A DNA stretch of 64,000 nt, taken from assembly GCF_954871325.1 (NCBI RefSeq), contig NC_088779.1, positions 20,958,846 to 21,022,845 on the forward strand, in the 5' to 3' direction. Origin of the DNA: Gordionus sp. m RMFG-2023 (Eukaryota; Nematomorpha; Gordioida; Chordodea; Parachordodidae). The notes beneath the pieces were generated by a model. That model was not told where the DNA came from. It saw only the letters and a program-made list of their open reading frames with translations, and ran no database searches. This document shows positions 1-27,957 of this stretch, piece after piece. The position numbers and the translations under genes are program-made. How positions within the stretch are numbered: position 1 is the stretch's first letter; each line of letters opens with the position of its first letter.

Positions 1-1272
1 ACTGAGACAAATAATCAAATCGCTTACACCTGTATATTTCAAAAAATATTATCGCTGTGACCTGTGATTTTGACGATTAATTTTGCATCGCTATACCGAA
101 TCGCTCTAACCATAGTAGCGTAACATTCCTACTAAACTGCCCCGCTTCTTAGGCATTTCAGACCTTATATTTTAATTGGAGACACTATTTAAAAAACAAT
201 GGTACAGTTCTAAAATAATTTATCTTTACTACCATCATTCTTTCCCCTTAATATTAACTGAAAAAATATAATTGCTTTAATATTCTTGAAGGCCACCGTT
301 CAAACCAAACCGTGGCAGTTTGGCTTTTAGAATCGTTTCCGCTATTTGACTCGGTGTTTATATCGGTTCTCTGTACGGTTTGGTAGGATAGGAAAATTTT
401 ATATTATCTTTTATAATTATCAAATAAACTTAAATAATATCAATAACTTTTAGAATGTTAAAATGGAATAAAAAAAATTCAAGCAATTTCAGTTTCTTGT
501 GAACAATTATTTTATAAAGCAGATGACTTAATAACTAAAAAGAGAATAAATATGATAATCTATCATGTGTATTGGGCCTGGCTCAAAAATGGAATATTAT
601 TTAGGGAAAAAATTTTCAATCAAATCTTATTGAAGATGTTATTATTATTCCATTTTAAAATAATATTGTTTATTGTATTTATCCTATTTTATGAATCCTC
701 TATTAACATAAATTAAATTTTTAAATTTTATATAAATATTTATTTTTTTCAAAACCAAAAATAATCTGTCTGAACCACGTTCCTGTTTGATCTTTATATG
801 AGGTTCACTTTTCTGCATGGTCTTTAGAATTGATTTTGCAATTCAGTCTTTGAAAATTGACTCCGAACTGAACCGAATCGTGACCTTCACTATTAAATAT
901 TTAACAAAATTCGCCTAGCTCCAATTTCTAGCCCTATCCTGATTTGATTACTTTTGTGTTTAACCAAGGCTAAACAGCTTTGAACTAGGACACCCTATTT
1001 TGGTTTTAAGTGTTTGGTGACATTGTTATTTTCCCTATTTTTTGTTCTTTTTTTTGTTCTTTTTTTTGTTTTTTTTTCTTTTGCTTTTTAGGTTGCTTAG
1101 CCGAAGCTATATACACGGCTAAATAGTTGTTTAATAATAAGTCGAACACGTCTTCAAATCATCTTTCTTTTCTTCTTGCAAAATCTATTTCATTTTTTAA
1201 AATATTCAATCGTTATTATCATTCTCTTTATATTTTAATAAAATCTTTATTGTAATTATTATTTTTGTTTAG
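1..1272. other. AT-rich stretch without a recognised gene
   Basis: No coding exon could be supported. About 287-890 may be a worn MITE: GAAGGCCACCGTTC at 289 resembles the reverse complement of the end near 884, but the match is short and no target duplication was found. If the gene that follows has earlier exons they could lie here or outside the window; I could not identify them. Confidence 0.4.
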
Positions 1273-3661
<2,389 letters not shown>

Positions 3662-6600
3662 AAAACGGATATTTAAGAATAAATAAAATAAAATAGGAGT
3701 TATCTACATAATATTTTTACTATATTTATATGATATCAAAGTAGAATTATATAATTTTTATAATACAATAAAAATATATTTCTTATAAATTATAAAAAAT
3801 ATTTCATATAAATTATATATATCAAATAAATTTTGTTTATAAAATGAGATAAATTTATGAATGCAAATTATGACGCGGCTTTAACGCGGCGCTTGGTAAG
3901 ATAGTTTTATTTAATCAATTTTAAGCTAAATTTATCATCTACTATAAAAATAGTAATCTAACTCTCATTTTCCTTAAATTTCACTAAGAGCGAAACACCT
4001 AATTGGTACCAAAAAATAGAACTAGCGGTGACGATGTCAATGTATGACATACATGTGTAAATATATTCATGATAAATTTGGACATCAATTTAATAAAAAT
4101 TTCCATAATCATATAATGGATAATTCATTTATTTATTGTATAAAATTGAGCAAATTTTCTTAGACCTTGAATGGCGCTTGCACCCATTCCAAGAAAATTT
4201 GTATTTTGACAACCAAAAAATGGCTCATATATTAAGGAAATTAATTTATTTAATAACATCAAATGGTTAAGGAAAATTTATGTTTTTAAAAAATGTGAGT
4301 TTTGTTAAAAAATTAAATTTAATCTTGCGAAATCATAATCTCTTTGATTTTTTAAATATTCTCTCTAGCCATGAGAGCCTTACATTATTTTTAAAAAAAT
4401 ATTCTTGTTTATGCACATAAACATCATTGCCGAAAAAATATTAATTTTTTTTTAAAAAAAATCTATATATGAAGTTCCTTTAATATTTAATTTATGGAAG
4501 AAAAAAATTTATATTAGAGGGGGCCTCTAAAAAAATTTTATGAGAATCGCCAATTTATTTTAGACAATTATAGTTCCCATCTCCACTTCTAATAACTTCC
4601 TTTTTAAAAAGTTTTTATCTACATTATACTTTTTTGATATATAATACTAGTATATTAGACTTAAACAAAAACGGATCGAATAAAAACGAATATAAATACT
4701 AAATTATTCTTTTTGTTCGAATATGATTAAACAATTATTAGAATAAGTCAACAATTTGTAATAATTTTTAGTGTTGAAATCTATAATTTTAATATAAATA
4801 AAAGATAAATTGAATAAATGTGAAAAATATTTCAATTAAATTATACTATTTACATTTAATTTATTAAATTTATGATGTGAAAAATATTTAAATTAAATAC
4901 TATTTATATAGTGGGAATATGTGTTCTATTTTCATAATTCCCTAACAAGGGTCAGTAGCTCATTTTATTGATGAGAATTTTAAATTAAATGACACAAAAT
5001 AGTCCAATAAAAAATTTTAAAAAAATCTGTCAATATATTTTCATATGAATTATTTTATAATATTTTTTTAAGAAAACGATTTATTTTAAGAATCAAATAC
5101 GATTAGTAAATTTTATTTTACATACGAATTCGATTTGGTTAAACGAATTGAATCGAATAAACGATTCGTATAGCGTTGTTATAAAGCCTGATTTAGGAAT
5201 AATAATATGTAAGCTGGAGATTTTGCTCAAGGGTGCAGAAAGTTTTGGATCTCCAACACTAGATTCGTGTGCCTTTATATAAACAATCTATATATTTTTT
5301 TTGACTAAATAAATGTCATATATTTTAATAAAAGGAATAGTTTAATTTGAGTTTGACATAAAAAAAAAGTACAATCAGCGGAAAAAGTTATGGACTAACA
5401 TCAAATAATTTAATTAGGACATAAATAATGTTCTTCATCTTGGTTTTAAGCTGTTATCAAATATACTATAAAAATAAAATAATTTTTTTGGTGGAGGGGG
5501 GGGGGGGGGGTAAAGATTATTTTATAAAAATTATTATATTAATATTATTATAATATATAAATGTTTTTATAAAAAAAAATTACTGTAGTTGTTTTAATGT
5601 TTTTTATAACCGATTACACTTATATTTTAAACTAGCTGCAACTATTACTAATACATACAATCTATTATTTATCGAATAAAAATTGGAAAAAGGAATTTAT
5701 TTTTTTCTATTATATGACAATTATATAAATAGGAAGAATTATATTATTATTTTTCACAAATTTCTCACTGTTATATAGTAATATAATAAAAAAAAACTCT
5801 TAGCAAGGAAAAAATATTTATATAAATCAATATTTTATCCCTTTTATAACAAAAAAAATTATTTTAACTAAACATACCATCATCATCATAGTATTGATTT
5901 TAGTATTATTTTTTTAAAAAATTTTTATAATTTTTTTTTATAAAACTATGACTTAAATATATTTTTGTAACCAATTTTACGTTTTGAAGAAGAATACATA
6001 ATAGATTAAAAACTATATTAGCATCATTATAAGTAATATTATTATTTATTATACCTGTTTATAAAAAATTGTATCGGCTAGTTATGATGCTACTAGAAAT
6101 TCTTATATAATTCTATAAAAAAATTCAGAGGGAAATACTTTGGCTTTGCCGCCAGGAGGAGCCAAATTTCACAAAGCACGGTCATAAATAAATAATTTTT
6201 ATAAAATTAACTATCTCATAAGAATAAAGAATTTTTATAGCTTTTAATATTTTCATTTTGGATTCACATTTTTAAAATTTTCCTGCTTTTCGTTAAAATT
6301 TTTTTGGCTCTCAGAGAAACTTTTAATAAATGGGTTATTATATATAACTATAAATTATTATGACCTTAATTAATGAGAATATTTGATAGTATTAATATTT
6401 AATAATTTTAAAAAGGGTAAAATAGAAAATTGTCAATTGGCAAATTCTAAATGATAATTTTTTATTTTTGAAGGATGTTTTAAATAATTTATGCGATTTT
6501 TTATTATTAATTATAACATTCAATTTGATTATCAGCAGAGGGGAAAAAACAGCATATAATAGATGAATTTTTTAATATTTTATAATAAAATATCCAAAAT

Positions 6601-7811
6601 AATAGTTCTCTCTCTGATTAAATATTCAAACCAGAATTTTTTTTATTTATATAAATTGATCAAATGCCAATTTTTTTCGATAGATAAGTTATATCCCATA
6701 TTCCTTGAAATTTTTTTTTATAAAATATAATGTAAAATCAAGTTTAATTTTATAAAAAAAAATCAACTTTTGATCATTCATTGCTATCCACTCTACACAC
6801 GGACAATTTTACGAGAATTTAATTACCTAAATTTCAAGGCATTACATGATTGCTGTAATTTAATATTTGTATTAACCTGGTCTTGTCAAACGGCCCGACA
6901 AGTTGACTGCAGGTTGTTACAATTATCCTCTAATTTCTACCAGTTAATTAACAACACTATTGTAATGCTTTGAATAACTGATTCATTAAGCCTAAAAGCA
7001 AAATTATATTAATTCATCAATTTAGAACAAAATTAACGCTTAGCTCTCAAACTCTGCCCTCTTTAATGGCCCCTTTTCTCGAAATTTCAATGACGAAATA
7101 GCATGTGCTACCTGTTTTAGAAGATTTGAAACTAGACAAGAATTATAGTACGAATAAGATAATGTCTTCCAATATTTCCGCTGTAGATTTAGAATTTAAA
7201 AAAAATAACTGAAAGTATAAATGATATGACAAATTAGTTTTCTAGCTCATAAATTCTAATAATGAATAAATTATAAAATTATATTATACCCCGGTATATA
7301 TAATTTATATTCTATTATAATAATATATTTATAATTTTTTTTTCAAAAATTGGTATCTCCTTTATAATGTTAAGCTTTCCCGAATATTTATTTTGAATAT
7401 TTAATAGAATTTAGATAAAACATTTTTTTTTACAAAAAAATTAAATCTTATTGTATATTATAGTAAACTATTAAAATATTTTAATAGTTGTTTTAACTTT
7501 TAAAGACATTTAAATGACAAAATTATTTTGAAAAAAAATAAGAAGTTGGATTTGAGATAGGAAAATGCCATCATTTAAACCAGACTCTGGGCTGAAAAAT
7601 GAATTTAAAATAAAAATCTATTTAATACCATAAAAAATGATGTTTTCAATTCTTTTATCAAAGTTAAAATGATAGTTAGAATTTATCTGTGATAAGGACA
7701 AAGTTATTATTAATTTCATTTTACTTTATTTTTAAAAAAGTTATATTTTAATCATTTATTATTTACACTATAGATCAAATTCTTCCTAATTATCAAACTT
7801 TTTTTCTCTAA
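3662..7811. other. Intergenic AT-rich region
   Basis: No exon, RNA gene or bounded transposon could be supported in these 4 kb. A run of 15 G lies at 5496-5510. Short A and T homopolymers are frequent. The open frame at 6770-6973 has no coding character. Confidence 0.5.
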
Positions 7812-8090
7812 ATGTCGCGATCAACTAAAAACAATGGCGCAGACTATGGGCTCGGAATGAGAGACATAAACCCATACGGCCAAAATAGAACTACCGCTAT
7901 GAATATGAGCAATAATAAAGATACCGACAGATCATCCAATCCACAAGAAAATTATTACGTTCCTAAGCCTGATCAAATTATTTATAATCAAGATGAAGAA
8001 GAGGAAGAAGATGAAGATGAAGAAGAAGAAGAAAGTGAAGAGGAGGAAGAAGAAAGTGAAGATGATAGAGAACATCGATTCAAGTTTTGA
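7812..8090 (+). CDS. Small intronless gene for a protein with an acidic tail
   Basis: A 92-residue frame starts at the ATG directly after an in-frame TAA. Residues 1-60 are polar, rich in Asn and Ser, with several Tyr and Pro. Residues 61-85 are almost all Glu, Asp and Ser, and the protein ends in a short basic stretch (REHRFKF). There is no signal peptide or membrane segment. A polypyrimidine-AG (ACACTATAG at about 7772) just upstream may be the acceptor of a 5'-UTR intron. Similar Glu/Asp/Ser tails occur in histone-binding and other nuclear proteins, but composition alone does not set function and I recognise no family. It could instead be the first exon of a larger gene, although no donor keeps the frame. 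The gene reads toward the MFSD6-like gene 2 kb downstream on the same strand. Confidence 0.5.
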   Translation: MSRSTKNNGADYGLGMRDINPYGQNRTTAMNMSNNKDTDRSSNPQENYYVPKPDQIIYNQDEEEEEDEDEEEEESEEEEEESEDDREHRFKF

Positions 8091-8095
8091 ATAAA
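8090..8095 (+). promoter_or_regulatory. AATAAA poly(A) signal overlapping the stop codon
   Basis: The last base of the TGA stop is the first base of AATAAA. If used, the 3' UTR would be only a few tens of bases. Confidence 0.4.
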
Positions 8096-9079
8096 AATAT
8101 ATATCATTTTTTTTCTAAATTCTTTGTTTTAACGCGCATGTAACATTCCCATTTATAACTTTTTAAGTCACATGGTGCCCATTTTATAGCATACCGACAT
8201 TTTTTTCAAAAACATAGTGTGCTTATTCTAAAATGTAATAACATTATACTTTTATATTTATTTTATTTTGGATTCCTAAAACTTAAATTTTACCATGATC
8301 TCAGTTAACTTTCCCCCTGTTAACATTTAAATTTCTGGTGCGAAGAGTATACTAATAAATCTATGCTGTTTAACCAAAATTCAGGGCCGAGCTGTTTGAA
8401 AATTAAAATTTAAGCATTCAATTTATATTATCTAACTAAAATATTTTTTTCTCAATTTTAGCTTAATTTTTTTTTTGATTCGCATTAAGTTCTGATTTGT
8501 AGAAAAATAGGCCCAATTATGGATATTAAATATTGTTATTTTTTCATGTTAAATAATATCAATTTCTGAAGGTAGGATTGGTTTGACGGACAAATACTTG
8601 TGAATGATTTATTAATGAAAGCTGCTGTATTAGAATTTAGTCCATTTAGCCTTATTTTACTTCCTCCATTTATTTCTATTTTGTAAGATTTTAGATAATT
8701 GAATAATTGATCGATGCAGAAACTTTTACTACGGGAAGGAGGGTGTGACGTAAAATCATAATCAAAATTGAAAGGGATAAATAGTTACGAAGACCTCTTT
8801 TGAATAAAATTAAATAGATTATGAGGGGGGAGGGGGGGGTAGATTTCTTTTTTTCGCTATAATTAATTTTGATTTGAATTTTATTTTTTGGTTTGGTAAG
8901 GAGAAAGAGGATAATAACAGAGTCGGAGGGGATAGCAGGTTATTTATCTTACAATTAGAGGGTATAGAAACCACATATTATTAAATAATTTGAATATATA
9001 ATTGAATAAAAGGTTTTAGGGCATCCTTTGCATCTATAATCATAGAAATGTAGTGAAAGAAGTCGCGTTGGAAAGCATT
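8096..9079. other. Intergenic region
   Basis: No gene seen. It is AT-rich with a G-rich patch at 8823-8840 (two G runs separated by one A). Confidence 0.45.
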
Positions 9080-9770
9080 AGTTCAAATTGGTGCCCTGAA
9101 TACAGCTGTTGTTGGAAATAATTGTGTAAAGGCTTCGTGCCTGTGATTATGTTTAAATTTTCTTTGGATTATCAATGTTTTGAAGTTATTAATATTTTTA
9201 GGCAAATAGTTTGTAATATATCCAAAATCTTTACATTATTTATAACCTTAATATATCATTTGTAATCGGTATACATATAGTTGTGAAAATGTGAATTTTA
9301 AGTTTGAAGGAGTTTGATTTCAAATAATAATAAAAATTCCAGGTCATAATTCCTTTAGCTTTAATATCATAGCCTGCCTAAATATAAAAACATAAATGTT
9401 TGAATAACATATATTCCATCGAACTGCCGATAATAAATATCTATCGAGGAGAATTGTTAGTAGCGATAATCTTTATTTTCGAAATTAATCACAAAGCCAA
9501 CTTTTTTGGCTACATCGATTGTGTCAATTTGAAATTAACAGTATTCTCTAAAGTTGCTATATGGGAATGATGTCACAAGCATATTCAAGATTTATGTAAA
9601 GTTAAGGTTGAGATAGCATTTGATTCTTTTTGATATGTTTATTGAATCAAATACTTTGCCAAAATTATTAAAAATCCTGAATAGGGAGATGTTTTTAGAT
9701 TTTAGTCCCTTATAGATTATTAGTATATAACTCTGTTGAACAAATAATACCAAATCTAAAATGGGGACAA
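9080..9770 (-). mobile_element. Remnant of a LINE reverse transcriptase
   Basis: Read on the minus strand, scattered segments resemble the second half of a non-LTR reverse transcriptase. They are FGKVFDSINISKRIK (compare the FxxAFDSI block) near 9640, AKKVGFVINFEN (compare AKKVGLxINxxKT) near 9490, a YLG block near 9390, and a Tyr/Leu/Lys-rich stretch near 9330 like the YYGLKxxLKSKLLSRKTK segment. The order is right, but spacing is shorter than in whole elements and there are several frame changes, so it is an old, internally deleted copy. No target duplication or poly(A) tail was found. The assignment rests on remembered motif patterns. Confidence 0.45.
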
Positions 9771-10073
9771 GTTCTTATCCAGATTCATATTTATTACTTT
9801 ACGGCCCGGCCCGGAATTTTTTAAATTCATTATTTTGAATTTTTGATCTGTAGGTATCTGTTGTATACCATTAAAATAAATTCTATTCGTGAGAGTAAGG
9901 ATTCCATAGTGACATTTTTGAAAAAAGTTTAGTATACAATTCTAAATCAATAAGCTGCTATACATAAAATAAATTTACAAAATAGTGGTAGTGGTAATCC
10001 ATATTCAAATCCGACTACAACTATAGTACAAGAAGAATCAAAGGTTGATCGGAGATCCTTTTCAAGTCCGCCA

Positions 10074-21479
<11,406 letters not shown>

Positions 21480-24400
21480 TTTTAATTATTAACACTTTAA
21501 AGTAATCTAATATGAGAATTATTTGAAAGATCCATTAATAACGATTTTATTAAAGGTTAATTAATATAATTAAAATTTTGTCAAAAATATTTTTTAAAAC
21601 AAATAATATTTTTTTTTATTATTTAAAATTAAAACGGTTTCAAACCCAAAATGCCTAAAATTTAGCATTTTAAAAATTTCTGGTTGATTGAAATTGATTG
21701 TAAATCCTTGATATTACAAAACGCACTCACAGTTAACTAGATTTTGCGTAAAAATTAATTATCTAAAAAATCCACTATTTTATCTAAAGGATTTTTTAAT
21801 TAATAATATTTTTAAACTCTGGGATCTGTGTGCATGAATAGTCTAAAAGGTTTAATAAAATATGAAATGAAGTATATTATTTATGAATGTATTACATCAA
21901 AAACATTTTTGAATATACAATGAATGGTTTTATTTTTTCTTCATATCTTCATTATTTTAAAGTGTTTTCATATTCACTAATATTGTGATTTTTTTAAAAC
22001 AAATTATCAGATTAGAATCTAAATTTTTAAAAAAAATAGAATAGCTTTTATTAGATCTTGATTTAAAACTTATAATATATATATAGCCTATTCCTTAAAT
22101 ATTATTGTTAGGTAATCGAAATGACACAAACTACTTTGATGCCGATTAAATCTGCGTTGTAGCAAAATCAATATTATATAGTATCTTAAAAAAAAATAAA
22201 ACTCATACTTTGGTCAACCCAAACACAACGCTACTAATAAATATATTTTTTTTCTACATTATTTATACTATGAAATATTAAAATATCAAAATGTATTATT
22301 ATCTGAATCAAGTTTAATTGGTGCAAATTTTAAAAATTTATTATCAATCATTGACCTTCAATGCGAACAATATAATAATAAATATTTTTTGAAGATAATC
22401 CTATGACATTTAAGCCGAATGGAAATAGCATATTGGAGCAATAATAAGTTGTTAAAATTGAGATGTGAATGTTTTTTTCATTATTGTATGGATACAAAAT
22501 ATTTTATATGAAACCATATAAATATAAAATCGATTTATATTTATCAATAATAATTTGATTTTAATTATTGCACTTATCAATCTGGTCTAGTTGTTTTTAT
22601 ATAAAAAGTTATAAGATGATAGATAAATCAGGGGACCGCTAATTTATTGATAACTTGTACTATATTTATAAAAATTTGTAATTATATTATATCGATCCAT
22701 ATTTCTCTGCATATTAATATATTATTTAACAACATTGTCAAGTTTATAATATAATCATCGTCGCAATAAATTATTTATATATATTAAATGCTGGCATATC
22801 ATTTTTATTACCATGGAAAAATTACTTTAAACTATTTTGAGTATACTATATAAGGGGTATAAAAAAATATAATGAGTTTACTAGAAAGGGGCAAATGCAT
22901 TGCGTGTTTTTGTAAATATAATTTTAAGCAAATAAAAATCCAACCTACAAACCTCCCATCCCAATTTTACAAAACGATTTGTACAATATATCATTACAAA
23001 GTAATAATTTTTAAGAAAAATAAGAAAAAGTCCTTAATTATTTTAATGAAATCATTATAATTAAAACAAATATTCAAGAAAACATTTTTATAAAAAAAAG
23101 ACAAACCAAAATTATTTTTATAAAAATATAACATATCTGAAGGCCTACAATAACCGGATCCAGCATCTACATGAGAGAGGGAAATAGGAGCCCTTTGAAT
23201 TCAATTTTCAATGAGGAAGGGGGGGGGGGTAGAATTTAAAGGGGATAGGCTAAGGGGTAGGATAAAGTAATATTAAACACTATTTATAGATTAAAGACAA
23301 AATAATTGGTAAAAGGATTCTAATTTATTTATATATATTTATTTCGATTTTAATGGTTAATTAAAATTTAAATCATTCATTTCATTTTATAGTTTAAATT
23401 TAAACAAGCTAATTAGTTGATTATAATCTTTCTATCCTAAATCATGATATCTGAAAGAGTTTTTAATTAGAATTTAATTTGAAGATGATTGCAAATGGTG
23501 ACTCATTGTAAGATTTTGTTAAAATGAATATCAGAGAAGGTCGAATATTTTATTTAGGATGATCAGGGTAACTAATCTAATAGTAACCCCACCTCGCCCC
23601 GGAAAAATTTTGCCTACACTTATGTGTTATACGATCTTGTGTTTAAATTTTTTGATTTTACTAGAACAGACACAGTTATGAAAAAACTTATCATTTAATC
23701 TGCAATATTTTACATATTTTTCTTATTATAGTATATCCAATCTAACTGGATGTGGGGTGGAATCTTCCATTTATTTAGAAAAATTTGTAAAAATATTTTA
23801 AGTTTCTTAAGCTTTATTTTTATTACAATTATTAATATAGTATAATATGATAAATATAGTATTATAAACTAATGAATTTTTAAATCATAACTCATTCTTT
23901 GTAATAGTTAAAATTAATATTTTCCCATTCAACTATATTATTCGTTTATGTTAAGGAAAATAATTTTATACAAAAAATATGATAATATCATTTCATCTAT
24001 ATCAATGTATAAATAAATATATTACAAATTTTAAATCAAATCATCTTTTTTTATTTCTGAGTTTCATTTATCCCATATTTAATTTATATGCAATTTTTTC
24101 AAAAATATCTCTTTATATTGAATGTAATTATAAAATTTTTAGATCAAGTTAATTAATATTGTTTATACACCACGGTAGGGGCGGGCTCTCGTCCATTAAA
24201 ATATTATAAAATGATAGATATTATTGACCCATCAATATTTCAAACACTAAATTTTCTTTAAAAATTTACAAATCCCACTAGCAAATAGATGTAGTATTCG
24301 CCTTCATTTTAGTAGATTTTGAGCCGACTCTAAAAAGGCTAAACCAAATTTTTAAGCTATCCCTTGAAATATTTATTTAGATCTTTGTTTTATAGGAAAA

Positions 24401-24945
24401 ACTCAAGGGAATTTAATAAAATAGTTTTTTTTATATGTTTATGCAGAAATGTCAGACTCTTTGGAGGTATCACAATTCTATCAGCTATCACAAAAATAAT
24501 TATTACGAGGTAAACTGCAATAACTTCCAATTATTTATCTTCAAAATAAATTAGAATTTCTTAAGTTATTGCTTTAGTAATAGCTTAAGATATAAAAAAA
24601 TATTGAGTATAAATTTGTCAAAAATCAATAAATGTATGAGTTAAGGTGCATCCAAAGTCAAAAAAATTATAAATAAGAAAAAGAATCTCTATACTTAACA
24701 TGATATGGACAGGATGAATTTTGTATTGTATATTTTAAAAGTACCCAGTTTATGAGAGATAAAAGTTTTAATGTTTATTTAAAGTTGGCAAATTTAAGAC
24801 TTTAAATATTTTTAAAATAAATGTTTACATCATAAAAAATTCATTTTGGACTAAAACGATTGTAAGTAAAAGCTTACATCACAAAGAATTCACTTTGAGG
24901 TTTCTAAAATATTTTTAAGTAAATATTTATTTGTTGTCTTTGGTC
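21480..24945. other. Intergenic region between MFSD6 and the transposon nest
   Basis: No exon or bounded element could be supported. The 62-residue frame at 22872 looks like chance. A G run lies near 23220-23230. The AATTCATTTTGG/AATTCACTTTGA segments at 24.84-24.90 kb are a weak local repeat. Confidence 0.45.
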
Positions 24946-25113
24946 TAGTGCTGTTAAAAAGCCAGAGCAAAATATTATTATGTAAACCTCAAGATTTTGT
25001 TAAATGGCAAAAAGATTTGGACATCTATTTGCCTAGAGCCTTACATAAAATTATTTTGGCTAAATTCTTAATCGGTCCTTTTTAAAAATATGAAGGGCTT
25101 TTTAACAACATTA
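24946..25113. mobile_element. MITE of the TAGTGTTGTTAAA family
   Basis: Ends TAGTGCTGTTAAAAAG and CTTTTTAACAACATTA are inverted repeats like the copies at 30.5, 56.9 and 62.3 kb. The flanks CTTTGGTC and CTTCAGAC match at only five of eight bases, so the target duplication is doubtful. It abuts the fold-back MITE that starts at 25122. Confidence 0.55.
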
Positions 25114-25346
25114 CTTCAGACCAATGATGTATATATTACTAGATTGATGATTAATTCCTCAAACTGTCAATGCATAGGAGCCAGCTGTAACGCCATAGGT
25201 TTACACATGAACTAATTATCTTTATTTCTCAAAATATGAATGCACATTAATTTCATTTAATAGATGTGTAAACCCTAAAATGGCATTACAGCTAATTCAT
25301 ATGCATGGACACTTTAAATGTAATAAATGAATCGCCAATCTAGTAG

Positions 25347-27957
25347 CAGAGTTGGGCAGATCCTTCAAAAAAGAATCTAGATACAGATTCTTTGTGACAA
25401 AATGAATCTTAGAAACAGATACTAGAATCTTTTTCAAAATATCAAAAAGATACTAGATAAAAGATACTTGTATCTTTTGCTAGTTAAAGTATCTTAAAAA
25501 TAAGATACTTTTAAATTATCATTATCAATTAAATTAGAATAATTTAGAAAATATCGCTTTTATTATTTATTTGTGAAGAACACAATATACACATATAATA
25601 AGAATAAATATTTACAATAATTAATAATATATTTAATGATGAGTTAATTATAATAATCAGGAATTTTAATATTAGTAATAGCCCATTCTTAGCATTAATA
25701 GGGAAGGGAGACTAATATTTTTAATAGGAGTTGAAATATTAATTTGCAAAAGAGCATTTAAAATAATTTCATTATTTTATAAGATAATCAAATTTTTCAA
25801 ATAATGTATTATCCGTTTTGGCCTATTTAACATTGTGCCAAAACTAAATTACCTTTCAATTGAAGCTGATGAAGGTATTGCAGTATTATATTTATACAAA
25901 ATTTCCTGAAAGGAAAATAATTAAGCATTTATAATGTATTTGAATCTTTAATATAATTTAAAACCTCTAGTTTGATGTTATTTGTATTAATGAACTCAGC
26001 AACATTTGTATCACCAAAAAAAATATCATTTCTTTATTAGATATTATAAATCTATCGGCATAGGCGTAGCCATTTTTGGGGGGGGGAGGGCAAGGGGAAA
26101 TTCACCCCCCCCCACAGAAATTTATCCCTTTTTGTAAATATCAATTTTAGCTAATAAAAAATATCCCCCTTAGTCCTCCCCCCACTCCCTGACCCTTAAA
26201 AATGTTTATATATATCTTAAACAATAATTTGAAAGAAAGAATGTAAAAGTTGATATTTTCTTATAAAACTATTCATCATAATTTATACATTTTTGGAAAA
26301 ATAAATTTATAAATATATAAAATGAACCAAAAATGATTTTTTTAATAAATGGAATATAAGCCAAAGATAAGTCTTAAGAAAAAGGTGAAATGTATTATAA
26401 TTATTAATAATAGATCCATAAAATTACTAAATAATATAATATATCAAATATAATTTTTTATAAAGTGAGTAAATTTAATTTATTTATCTTAATAAAAGTA
26501 AAATATAATTATAAAACTATTGATAATCATAAATTAAATAAAATAAAATATTAAAGCACAATACAAAGAGTGGAATATTATATGTCATAGATTTACGGTA
26601 TATCTAATTTTATCAATTATCATATGACAATCAAGTAATTTTTAATAATATAGCGAATTATATGTTTTACAGAAAACTATACTTAAAAGACATTGTGGAA
26701 TGAATAATATAAAGATTAATTTTTAATATTATTTTTTATTTAAAATAAATATATGGCGTTAAATAATTGAACCCAAATTGTTGCAATATTTATTATCAAG
26801 AGTATTGATTAGTAAAATTTGTTAAAATATTAACTGTAATATATTCTCTAACTGTCAAATATGTCTGTAAAAGTGGAATTTTACCTAGTATTTTGTAACT
26901 AATTCTATATAATAGAGGAATATCAACTATATGTTTACTTACTTTTTATAAATAAATTTCTTATAATTGTTTCGAATAAATTATTACCATACTTTATATT
27001 AATGTATATACAAGTAATTTATTATATTTTATATAAACTCCCCCCCCCCTCTTAGGAAAATCCTGCCTACTCCTATGTCTATCGATGTTATAGTTTGAGC
27101 TTGATTATATACACTGGTACTACATTTAGGACTTCTTTTATTAATATATTTTGAAAGTATTATACTTATCATCTGACTCAATCTATAAGTTCTTAAAATA
27201 TGGATGTAATATTGATGTCAACAAAGCCTCATTATATTCAAATCATAGAAAAATATTTTCTTTAAATCTTTTGCCTATACCATCCTGGGCAGTTTAACCT
27301 ATGCCCCTTCTAATTACACATAAATAATATACTTTAATATGTTTAACAAAATTTGTGTTTAACCATTTACCATTTTTTTGTTTGTACAGGTTTTACATCT
27401 AGCCTGTACATTGTCTTTTTAATCTTTTATTTTTAAAAAATTCCGATATAAAATTTTAAGATTTGGATTTGATACACGGGATTTTCATAATTTAAATTTT
27501 AATACTGTGTTAATCATCCTACAAATTAAAAATATGTTACATAAAATTGGTAATTCTATCGAATTACATTTATACATAAAATATAATCCTTACTTATTTC
27601 GTTTCGGTGTTATTATCCATTATATTTAAAATATGGTGGGAAAAAATAAGGAAATTAATACAAGATTCTCGAAGAAAATAAGAATAGCTGATATGTCAAA
27701 TTTTAAACATATATATTAGAAAAAAAATCTGTATTGTCAAGAAAATGAAAATGAAAAAGATTCTTTTCTGAATAAAGGATCTTATAAACAGATACTAATG
27801 TCTTATTAAATGTCAAAAAGATAAAGATTCTTTTCAGAATAAAGGATCTTAGATACAGATACTAGTGTCTTTTTATAAATGTCAAAAAGATACTGAGTAC
27901 AAGATACAAAAGGATCTTGTATCTTAGATACATGTATTCGCATACTGCCCAACTATA
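25347..27957. mobile_element. hAT-type element, outer of a nested pair
   Basis: It is bounded by the direct repeat TCTAGTAG at 25339-25346 and 27958-27965. The termini share GTTGGGCAG in inverted orientation. Both ends carry many copies of AAGATAC/GTATCTT-like words. No transposase was recognised, so it is probably non-autonomous. It contains the 1.0 kb hAT element at 26059-27077. Confidence 0.8.
26059..27077. mobile_element. hAT-type element (1.0 kb), inner of a nested pair
   Basis: Termini are CATAGGCGTAGCC and, inverted, CATAGGAGTAGGC. Flanks TCTATCGG (26051-26058) and TCTATCGA (27078-27085) match at seven of eight bases, the duplication size of hAT transposases. G and C runs lie just inside both ends; the interior is AT-rich with no coding frame. 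A close copy lies inverted at 49474-50594. Confidence 0.8.

Noticed and set aside
6770-6973. 67-codon frame (+)
   Set aside because: No motif, no splice support, composition like the surrounding AT-rich DNA.
22872-23060. 62-codon frame (+) with a Cys-rich start
   Set aside because: Too short, no partner exons, ends in AT-rich random sequence.
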